Source: an uncultured Pelolinea sp.
GTDB lineage: Bacteria > Chloroflexota > Anaerolineae > Anaerolineales > Anaerolineaceae
Assembly (NCBI GenBank): GCA_937902055.1
Contig: CALGUJ010000270.1
Location: forward strand, 1-6,315
Direction: 5' to 3'
DNA length: 6,315 nt
Made by a program: the position numbers and the translations under genes. Of the stretch, positions 1-4,691 are shown in pieces; within the stretch, counting starts at the first letter, position 1, and each line of letters begins with the position of its first letter. The notes under the pieces are model-generated. The model saw only the letters and a program-made list of their open reading frames with translations, ran no database searches and had not been told where the DNA came from.

Positions 1-169
1 CCAGGCAGCCGTAAACCGGAATGCCATTTTCACCGTACGTGGGTTCCGCAGCGGCCTCTGCCGGGGCGGCTTCGCTCGCAGCAGCATCCGCCTGGGCGCT
101 GCCGCACGCGCCCAAGACCAGGGCGCCGACCAAAAATACTGCCATTACAAAAAATCTCTTGCTGTTCAT
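1..169 (-). CDS. Lipoprotein, N-terminal part (runs off the left edge)
   Basis: The first 56 codons of a gene read leftward out of the window. ATG at 169-167 is preceded by AAAGGAG at 187-181, about 11 nt upstream, a slightly long but usable SD spacing. The protein opens with a lipoprotein signal: basic N-region (Lys4, Arg5), hydrophobic core from about residue 6 to 20, and lipobox LGAC with Cys22 as the expected lipidated first mature residue. A low-complexity Ala/Glu/Ser/Pro linker follows (about residues 23-43), then the start of a folded domain (YGENGIPVYGCL). This layout is typical of solute-binding lipoproteins of ABC transporters, and the linker style is common in Anaerolineae, but too little of the mature domain is present to assign a family. 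It is separated from the operon by a terminator, so it is probably its own transcription unit or is controlled by the upstream RNA element. Confidence 0.85.
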   Translation of the reverse strand, partial: MNSKRFFVMAVFLVGALVLGACGSAQADAAASEAAPAEAAAEPTYGENGIPVYGCL

Positions 170-207
170 TGTTAATTCTTCTCCTTTGGTTTTTTTCCTA
201 ATTTATG

Positions 208-319
208 ACCTGCTGAATGATCATTGCATATTCTATTAATCAAATGATGGTCTTCATTTATGGTGTTGTATTTTATATTTTTTCATGCCTACCTCCATCG
301 TTTTTATTATTCAGCAGGT
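208..319. repeat. AT-rich segment bounded by perfect 11-bp inverted repeats
   Basis: ACCTGCTGAAT at 208-218 is the exact reverse complement of ATTCAGCAGGT at 309-319. The arms enclose 90 bp of strongly AT-rich DNA. The left arm overlaps a perfect 10-bp palindrome, AATGATCATT, at 216-225. A smaller hairpin (AAATGA / TCATTT with a 6-nt loop on the minus strand) lies inside. No clear target-site duplication flanks the arms. The segment could be a MITE-like insertion, or a long-range stem in the 5' leader of the lipoprotein mRNA; the 3' arm of such a stem would end about 20 nt before the SD at 187-181. The repeat is directly visible; its role is inferred. Confidence 0.6.
254..286 (-). CDS. Possible 10-residue leader peptide with a strong SD
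   Basis: ATG at 286-284 is preceded by GGAGGT at 296-291 with a near-ideal 4-5 nt gap. The frame reads MKKYKIQHHK and stops at TGA (256-254). The SD is better than that of several real genes nearby. The ORF lies between the terminator and the lipoprotein gene, inside the inverted-repeat segment. It may be a translated leader peptide or the eroded start of a former gene. Ten codons carry no coding statistics, so an SD arising by chance is possible. Confidence 0.3.
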   Translation of the reverse strand: MKKYKIQHHK

Positions 320-353
320 AACGAAAAAGGCCTTCCATTCCTGGAAGGCCTTT
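320..353 (-). terminator. Strong intrinsic terminator
   Basis: AAAGGCCTTCCA at 326-337 and TGGAAGGCCTTT at 342-353 form a perfect 12-bp stem. On the minus strand the loop is GGAA (a GNRA tetraloop) and the 3' arm runs into TTTTT, then CGTT. The plus-strand side has only TTT before CACG, so it works best leftward. It is the first convincing terminator after the seven-gene operon, and it also closes the RNA driven by the promoter at 482-510. Confidence 0.9.
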
Positions 354-390
354 CACGTTCAGTCATTAGGTTTGAATCAACTCCGCTTAC

Positions 391-471
391 CTATAGCAAA
401 ACGCCGCTCCTTCCAGAAGGAGTGTAGGTGGTATGGCGTTTAGCTTTCGGAGATCGGTTCTCAAATTTCAT
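391..471 (-). CDS. Possible 26-codon, nearly leaderless ORF inside the RNA element
   Basis: ATG at 471-469 lies only about 3-6 nt after the predicted transcription start and opens a frame of 26 codons ending at TAG (393-391). The peptide starts MKFENRSPKAKRH and is rich in Lys/Arg. There is no SD, so it could be translated only in a leaderless manner. The same bases are explained at least as well by the helices of the structured RNA, so it is probably a chance frame. Confidence 0.15.
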   Translation of the reverse strand: MKFENRSPKAKRHTTYTPSGRSGVLL

Positions 472-481
472 GATGGTGCCG

Positions 482-510
482 TTTATATCACTCTGCAGGA
501 TGATTGTCAA
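482..510 (-). promoter_or_regulatory. Sigma70-type promoter, near consensus
   Basis: On the minus strand the -35 box is TTGACA (510-505, perfect) and the -10 box is TATAAA (487-482, one change from TATAAT), with an exact 17-nt spacer. Transcription would start near 477-474 and run leftward into the structured RNA and terminator. It starts 64 bp beyond the stop codon of the last operon gene, so it makes a separate transcript even though operon read-through also crosses it. Confidence 0.8.
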
Positions 511-518
511 GGAATTTG

Positions 519-560
519 CCGATTTTTGTCATTTTTGCTTTTAAATTTCGATATTTTTGG
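519..560 (-). promoter_or_regulatory. A-tract upstream element (UP-like)
   Basis: Minus-strand A-tracts are centred near 556, 547, 540, 534 and 525, directly upstream of the -35 box. Several are about 9 bp apart, close to one helical turn. Such A-rich DNA acts as an RNA polymerase alpha-subunit UP element or as curved DNA at strong promoters. No terminator was found between the upstream stop codon (576-574) and the promoter; only a 5-bp hairpin without a T-tract (CTCTT/AAGAG, 573-561) occurs there. Confidence 0.45.
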
Positions 561-573
561 CTCTTGTAAAGAG

Positions 574-1320
574 TTAAATGTAAAAAATTCTGTCACGGTA
601 TTCAGCCATCAGTTTTTGGTTATGCTCCGCCCCGCCATCAACGTTGGCCGCGATAAATACCGGTGGCGTGATCCCTTTTTGCAATAACTTTTCAATTGTA
701 GCCGTGGTCAGGCAATGCATGATCGCCGCGCTGGTGATCCCCGAGGCTGGGGTGAATTTGGTATTCAACCCGTCCATTGACAACATGGCGTCGCCTTTTT
801 CAACCTTGTTATCGATCACCACATCGGCAAAATCATGCATTTTCTTCCCCGAGGGATGCCGCGATTCAACGCCTTGTGAATACTTACGGGAGGTCACGCC
901 GATCACCTTTACTCCCCTTTCACGGGCAAGCTGCGCCAGTTCAATCGGCACGGCATTTCTCCCCGATACCGAGATAATGATCAGGACATCGCCCGGTTGG
1001 ATGGGCTGATTATCCAGGATCACCTTGGCATACCCAACCAATTTTTCGATCCCGGAAGTCATAGTAGTGGGGTGAACATCGAGGTGGGCGATTCCGGGCG
1101 CGTAAATCGGATTCATCAGCATAAAACCGCCTGCCCGGTACACCACATCCTGAACAGGCAGCGATGAATGGGAACAACCGAAACCAAATATCCGGTTGCC
1201 TTTTTCAACCGCCTCCACCATTAATTGGGAAGCTTGGTCGATTGCCGACTCCTCTTCGATTTCGATTTTCTTTAAAAGAGTGATAACACCCTCGATATAT
1301 TCACTGGTTAATTTGGACAT
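574..1320 (-). CDS. UPF0309-family SIS-domain sugar-phosphate protein
   Basis: A 248-residue single-SIS-domain protein matching the UPF0309 'sugar isomerase domain' family in length and motifs. Visible motifs are the phosphosugar-binding start GFGCSHSS (46-53), YRAGGF (61-66), the serine/glycine loop SVSGRNAVPIE (117-127), SRHPSGKK (153-160) and the C-terminal signature ANVDGGAEHN (225-234). SIS proteins bind phosphosugars and isomerise or otherwise process them, or sense them. I know of no established reaction for this family. The start ATG (1320-1318) has GGGAG 8 nt upstream. It follows the deacetylase gene after a 17-bp spacer and is the last operon gene. By context it should act on an aminosugar phosphate made by the upstream enzymes, for example as an isomerase, epimerase or MurQ-like etherase. 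It is cytoplasmic, intact, and has no signal peptide or membrane segment. Confidence 0.9.
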   Translation of the reverse strand: MSKLTSEYIEGVITLLKKIEIEEESAIDQASQLMVEAVEKGNRIFGFGCSHSSLPVQDVVYRAGGFMLMNPIYAPGIAHLDVHPTTMTSGIEKLVGYAKVILDNQPIQPGDVLIIISVSGRNAVPIELAQLARERGVKVIGVTSRKYSQGVESRHPSGKKMHDFADVVIDNKVEKGDAMLSMDGLNTKFTPASGITSAAIMHCLTTATIEKLLQKGITPPVFIAANVDGGAEHNQKLMAEYRDRIFYI

Positions 1321-1337
1321 TTTTTACTCTCCCGTTT

Positions 1338-2495
1338 TTAATTCCGTTGATATTTTACCGAACCGTTAATCATGGTTGCGTTGACCTGAAAATCGTTATC
1401 AAAAAATGCCAGGTCAGCGTCGCAGCCCGTTTTAATACTGCCTTTGGTTCCTGCGATCTTCATCGCCCGGGCAGGAACAGCGGTGGCCATGGCAGCAACA
1501 ACTTTAAAATCCAAACCCGTAAATTTCATCGTATTGCGGATGGCCTGATCTAGCATCAGGGTGCTGCCTGCCAGACTGCCATTTTCAATCCTGGCTTCTC
1601 CGTTTTTTACATTTACTGTCTGACCGCCCAGATCATACTTGCCATCCGCCAGGCCGCAGGCGCGGATGGAATCGGAAATCAGTATCGTCCGGTCAATTCC
1701 TTTGATTTTAATGATCAGATCCACGATCGCAGGATGAAGATGAATGCCGTCCGTGATCATCTGTGCAAAAATTCGGGGATCCCAAAGCGCACCGCCAACC
1801 GTGCCCGGTTCCCGGTGATGCAGTCCCTGCATGCCATTGAACAGATGGGTGGCTTGGCTGAGGCCTAAATCAGCGGCGTGCACTACTTGCTCAAAACTGG
1901 CATCGCTATGGCCGACCGCCACTTCGATTTCGTGCTTGCGGCAGTACCGGATCAATTCATCCGCGCCATCCAATTCCGGCGCGACGGTGATCAATCGGAC
2001 AACTTTTTTCCGGATCCAATCCTGATATTCCTCCGGAGCAGGTTTTCGCAGAAAATCCGGATTCTGGGCGCCTTTATATTTGGCATTGATATAAGGCCCC
2101 TCCACGTGGGCTCCAAGAAGGTTCGCACCGCTCGTCCTCCCTGATTGACGGGCGATGCTTTCTATGGCTCTTCCAATGTTCTTCGGTGTGTGGGTGATCG
2201 TGGTGGCATAGAATGATGTCACTCCATGGCTCGCCAGGAAATCGCTCATGGTGTTTAAAGAGTCATCGTCGGCGTCCATCGCATCCACACCCATACAGCC
2301 ATGAATGTGAATATCGATCAAACCCGGTGTGACCAGCAACCCTTGCGCGTCGATCACCTCATGGTCGAAATCCCGAACGGTTCGATCATCGGATGGAAAC
2401 ACAGCCTCTATCTTGCCGTCCCGGATCATGATCGATTGATTTGGGGCAGCCTCTCCATTATCAACAACGGTTGCATGAATGATTATTTTATCCAT
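1338..2495 (-). CDS. nagA: N-acetylglucosamine/galactosamine-6-phosphate deacetylase
   Basis: A 385-residue amidohydrolase that removes the acetyl group from GlcNAc-6-P (NagA) or GalNAc-6-P (AgaA), giving hexosamine-6-P and acetate. The family's residues are in place: the HxH motif DIHIHG (His63, His65), HVEGPY with metal ligand Glu132, VGHSDAS with His196, THLFNGM with His217, TDGIHLHP (His252), and the catalytic Asp275 in ISDS. These are offset by about one residue from E. coli NagA. A short N-terminal and C-terminal beta region flanks the barrel as usual. The ATG at 2495-2493 is fixed by an in-frame TAA five codons upstream, yet no SD is visible in the preceding 17 nt; a stable hairpin lies just beyond. 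The gene follows the PTS IIC gene by 53 bp. NagA and AgaA cannot be told apart by eye, so the sugar remains open. Confidence 0.95.
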   Translation of the reverse strand: MDKIIIHATVVDNGEAAPNQSIMIRDGKIEAVFPSDDRTVRDFDHEVIDAQGLLVTPGLIDIHIHGCMGVDAMDADDDSLNTMSDFLASHGVTSFYATTITHTPKNIGRAIESIARQSGRTSGANLLGAHVEGPYINAKYKGAQNPDFLRKPAPEEYQDWIRKKVVRLITVAPELDGADELIRYCRKHEIEVAVGHSDASFEQVVHAADLGLSQATHLFNGMQGLHHREPGTVGGALWDPRIFAQMITDGIHLHPAIVDLIIKIKGIDRTILISDSIRACGLADGKYDLGGQTVNVKNGEARIENGSLAGSTLMLDQAIRNTMKFTGLDFKVVAAMATAVPARAMKIAGTKGSIKTGCDADLAFFDNDFQVNATMINGSVKYQRN

Positions 2496-2512
2496 GGAAA
2501 ATGGGCCGGATT

Positions 2513-2534
2513 AGGGGAGGGTTGCCCCTCCCCT
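2513..2534 (-). promoter_or_regulatory. GNRA-capped mRNA hairpin between IIC and the deacetylase gene
   Basis: AGGGGAGGG (2513-2521) and CCCTCCCCT (2526-2534) form a perfect 9-bp GC-rich stem. On the mRNA strand the loop is GCAA, a stable GNRA tetraloop. The hairpin starts 14 nt after the IIC stop and ends 17 nt before the deacetylase ATG. No T-run follows, so it is not a normal intrinsic terminator. It more likely protects or defines the 3' end of the PTS message after processing, or tunes translation of the SD-less downstream gene. Confidence 0.7.
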
Positions 2535-2548
2535 TCGATTTGGAAATT

Positions 2549-3865
2549 CTATAAACCAAACAGCTTGGCAATGCCCCAAATGGCGATACCCGGCACAATG
2601 GCATCGGGGATCGTGAAGCCCAACCCGACCGCGCCAAGCGCAGACAGGTCGCCAAACACCTGGAACTTATAGGCGAAACTGATCAACAGCCAGCCGACAA
2701 AGCCCCACAGGAAACCACCCAACCAGGCGCCCTTCCGGCCGCCGGTGGCGTTTCCAAAGATCGCGCCAGCGCCGCTGGCAAAAAACGCGGCGATCATGCT
2801 GGGCAGCGGGACAGGCCAACGGATCAAAGCAAGGACAATCATGCCTGCCACCTGGCCGATGGTGCCGGAAATCAACCCGAAGATCAGCGAGTTCGGCGCG
2901 TACGGATAGATCACCGGGCAATCCAGCGCGGGTTTCGCGCCCGGAATCAGTTTTTCCGCGATTCCTTTGAAAGCCGGGGTGATTTCGGAAATCAACATGC
3001 GAACCCCTTGCAGCAAGACCAAAACGCCGGCTGTGAAGTTCAGGGCGGTCAGCAGCGTGTAGACGACCCAATTTTGCCCGCCGCTGATCTGTTCCTGGAA
3101 TCCCGCAACGCCGATTTGGCCTAATGCCAATCCGGCGCCGATAAAGGCCACCAGCAGCATAATGATGGAAATGGATACGGACATATCGCGCAGGAAGCTG
3201 AACGATTCCTTGATTTCAATTTTCTCGGCCGAATCTTCCGGTTTCCCGACCAATTTACCGGCCCACGCGCCCAGCATATTCAGCAGAGTCTGGCCGTGTC
3301 CGAACGCGATTTCATCGCTGCCGGTGATCAAACGCATGACAGGCTGCGCCAGCGCAGGCGCCATGGTCAGATAGATACCGTCAACAATGGATGCCAGCGC
3401 CACAACCACAGGCGTGCTTAAACCGAAGGAATGGAACAATAAGGCGAAAGCACCAGCCTGCACCCAGATCATGTGCCCGGTTAGGTAGATGTAATGATGT
3501 TTGGTAAAGCGAGACACAAGGATATGGACAACGTAACCGAACAACATCGTCCACGCGATCTCGGCGCCCAGGTTGGCCAGGTTGGCAGTCTGAACCGCTC
3601 CAACCACAGCCTCATCATACGTTACGAATGTTTCAAAACCACCGGAAGGAATCCCTTTTTCAAAGAATACCTGAATTGGGGATAACGCGCCAATCAAGGC
3701 CGTGATCCCAACTCCGATAATTAATTGACCCAATATGGTTTTCAAAGTTCCTTTGAATACATCCCCGGCAGCTTTTTTCTGGAGCAGCAAACCCACGCAA
3801 GCAATGAACCCCAGAACAATCGCAGGTAATGTAATCAAAGATAGTATTGCATCAAAAACAGCCAT
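2549..3865 (-). CDS. PTS permease subunit IIC, ascorbate (UlaA/SgaT) family
   Basis: A 438-residue polytopic membrane protein, the sugar-translocating subunit of a PTS permease. It aligns by eye with E. coli UlaA across its length: KGTLKTILG (38-46), YLTGHMIWVQAG (127-138), AFGHGQ (187-192), QGVRMLISE (286-294), AFKGIAEKLIPGA (298-310), and the signature ALDCPVIYPYAPNS (313-326) with Asp315, then GTIGQ (334-338). Roughly ten hydrophobic segments are visible. UlaA is about 465 residues, so this one is slightly shorter, mainly at the C-terminus. No IIA or IIB domain is fused; these are separate genes upstream. ATG at 3865-3863 has a perfect AGGAGG five nt upstream. The characterised substrate of the family is L-ascorbate, but the surrounding aminosugar genes suggest an N-acetylhexosamine or a derivative. 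Confidence 0.93.
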   Translation of the reverse strand: MAVFDAILSLITLPAIVLGFIACVGLLLQKKAAGDVFKGTLKTILGQLIIGVGITALIGALSPIQVFFEKGIPSGGFETFVTYDEAVVGAVQTANLANLGAEIAWTMLFGYVVHILVSRFTKHHYIYLTGHMIWVQAGAFALLFHSFGLSTPVVVALASIVDGIYLTMAPALAQPVMRLITGSDEIAFGHGQTLLNMLGAWAGKLVGKPEDSAEKIEIKESFSFLRDMSVSISIIMLLVAFIGAGLALGQIGVAGFQEQISGGQNWVVYTLLTALNFTAGVLVLLQGVRMLISEITPAFKGIAEKLIPGAKPALDCPVIYPYAPNSLIFGLISGTIGQVAGMIVLALIRWPVPLPSMIAAFFASGAGAIFGNATGGRKGAWLGGFLWGFVGWLLISFAYKFQVFGDLSALGAVGLGFTIPDAIVPGIAIWGIAKLFGL

Positions 3866-3937
3866 TTCTTCCTCCTAATTTATTTGTTTTCTGGTCGTGA
3901 TTTAAAAGCTATTGATTTCCCGATAATCCTCCTTTCC
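3866..3937 (-). promoter_or_regulatory. IIB-IIC spacer with two SD sequences, one orphan
   Basis: This 72-bp gap is the longest within the operon. AGGAGG just before the IIC ATG is its functional SD. A second, equally strong SD (AAAGGAGG, about 3935-3928) lies right after the IIB stop codon but has no ATG, GTG or TTG at a workable distance. It may be a ribosome standby site, or a relic of a lost start codon or gene. No promoter or hairpin was seen. Confidence 0.5.
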
Positions 3938-4213
3938 TCATGAAAGCTCCTTTAGCGCCCCCAGGACCTTCTCTTTGATCTCTTGTTTATCCACCAGGTT
4001 CTTGATCAGGACAATTTTTGCAGGGTAATCGCGCAGGTGCGGTTCCATATCCACCGGAGCCACGACAATATCAGCTTTATTTCCCTTGAACGATCCCAAA
4101 TCCCAGGGATTGGTTTCAGCTTTGATGCCTTCAGCTTTCAGGATGTCGTCAATGAACAACTTGAGCATCATGCTGGTTCCAAAACCCATTCCACAAAGCG
4201 TTGCGATTACCAT
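3938..4213 (-). CDS. PTS subunit IIB, lactose/ascorbate superfamily
   Basis: A 91-residue cytoplasmic phosphocarrier that takes phosphate from IIA onto a cysteine and passes it to the sugar carried by IIC. The phosphorylation loop is at the N-terminus, LCGMGFGTSMMLK (6-18), with Cys7 as the phosphorylated residue, as in UlaB. Another ATG in frame lies 32 codons upstream at 4309, but that extension would overlap the IIA gene by 89 bp and add residues before the first beta strand. The start at 4213-4211 has AGAGGA directly upstream, overlapping the IIA stop codon, which implies translational coupling. The length then fits the family. The gene is intact, with 7 bp to IIA upstream and 72 bp to IIC downstream. 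Confidence 0.92.
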   Translation of the reverse strand: MVIATLCGMGFGTSMMLKLFIDDILKAEGIKAETNPWDLGSFKGNKADIVVAPVDMEPHLRDYPAKIVLIKNLVDKQEIKEKVLGALKELS

Positions 4214-4220
4214 AAATCCT

Positions 4221-4682
4221 CTACTTTCCCATTTCAATGAAACTGAATAGCGACCTTTGTAATGCAGGTGTATCTGCACTGCTGCGCAAAACACGCAGAA
4301 AATCCGCATTGGAGAGAAAACCGGCCAGTTCCGCCAGAGCGCTGATATGGCTTTTCTTGTCGAGCGCGCCCAGGGCGAAAGCCAAATCGACCGGATCGTT
4401 GCTGGAGTGCCCGAATTCGATCGGCGTCCGAAGCGTGATCAAAGACAAACATGACCTGATGACACCATCTTCCGGCCGGGCATGCAGCAAGGCGATTCCC
4501 GGCGCAATCACGCAATATGGCCCCAGATCATCCATGACCTGCTTCATGGCGTTTGCGTATCGCGATTCCACGGCGCCGGCAGCCACAAGCATATCCCCCG
4601 ACACCTTTATGACCTCATCCCTCGTTTGCAGGTCGAGTTTGGCTTGAACAGCATCACGAATCAACAGATCTTTGAGTTGCAT
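4221..4682 (-). CDS. PTS subunit IIA, UlaC-like (PTS_EIIA type 2)
   Basis: A 153-residue protein that receives phosphate from HPr and passes it to IIB. The active-site motif APGIALLHARPEDGV (60-74) contains the phosphorylated His67, matching the corresponding APGLAMPHGRPEEGV of E. coli UlaC in position and context. FGHSSNDPVDLAFALGA resembles the HEDNDPVDI region of UlaC. Length matches UlaC (about 154 residues). The ATG at 4682-4680 lies 9 bp after the stop of the SIS isomerase gene; a modest SD (AAAGG) overlaps that stop codon, so coupling is likely. No EI or HPr gene is in the window, so the general PTS proteins must be encoded elsewhere. Confidence 0.93.
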   Translation of the reverse strand: MQLKDLLIRDAVQAKLDLQTRDEVIKVSGDMLVAAGAVESRYANAMKQVMDDLGPYCVIAPGIALLHARPEDGVIRSCLSLITLRTPIEFGHSSNDPVDLAFALGALDKKSHISALAELAGFLSNADFLRVLRSSADTPALQRSLFSFIEMGK

Positions 4683-4691
4683 TGCCGGCCT

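Larger units (their letters stand above)
320..476 (-). ncRNA. Candidate structured RNA: attenuator/riboswitch or small RNA (unclassified)
   Basis: The stretch between the consensus promoter and the terminator would give a transcript of about 155 nt. On the minus strand it folds as a nested rod: 470-473 with 363-366, 461-465 with 371-375, 448-452 with 381-385, 435-445 with 395-405 (10 of 11 pairs, one U-U mismatch), and a perfect 7-bp apical stem 416-422 with 407-413. An internal-loop segment (ACCTA, 429-425) matches the junction segment TAGGT (393-389), giving a possible 5-bp pseudoknot. CTGGAAGG in the apical hairpin (416-409) is complementary over 8 nt to CCTTCCAG (348-341) of the terminator's 5' arm and loop, so a competing antiterminator can be drawn. 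The outer 4-5 bp helices are weak on their own; the two inner helices are solid. It matches no riboswitch, 6S or SRP consensus that I can recognise by eye. Confidence 0.5.

Noticed and set aside
21..239. Plus-strand 72-codon frame at the left edge
   Set aside because: It lies opposite the lipoprotein start, is mostly the complement of its Ala-rich linker, and has no SD.
405..422. SRP (4.5S) RNA, suggested by GGAAGGAGC on the minus strand
   Set aside because: The apical loop and flanking asymmetric loop do not fit: the stem closes as CTCCTTC/GAAGGAG without the GGAA tetraloop and AGCAG bulge of SRP RNA.
561..573. CTCTT/AAGAG hairpin right after the UPF0309 stop as the operon terminator
   Set aside because: Only 5 bp with a 3-nt loop and no T-tract; the strong terminator at 326-353 is a far better fit.
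433..687. Plus-strand 84-codon frame across the intergenic gap and the UPF0309 end
   Set aside because: It crosses the promoter and RNA structure and overlaps a conserved gene on the other strand; no family resemblance.
2513..2534. Hairpin after IIC as an intrinsic terminator
   Set aside because: The stem is followed by AATCC rather than a T-run, and the next operon gene starts 17 nt later.
2667..3071. 134-codon minus-strand frame inside the IIC gene
   Set aside because: An out-of-frame shadow of IIC, Arg/His-rich, with no recognisable domain.
4214..4309. Longer IIB start at 4309
   Set aside because: It would overlap the IIA gene by 89 bp and add residues before the conserved N-terminal beta strand and Cys loop. 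The ATG at 4213 has its own SD and gives the family length.
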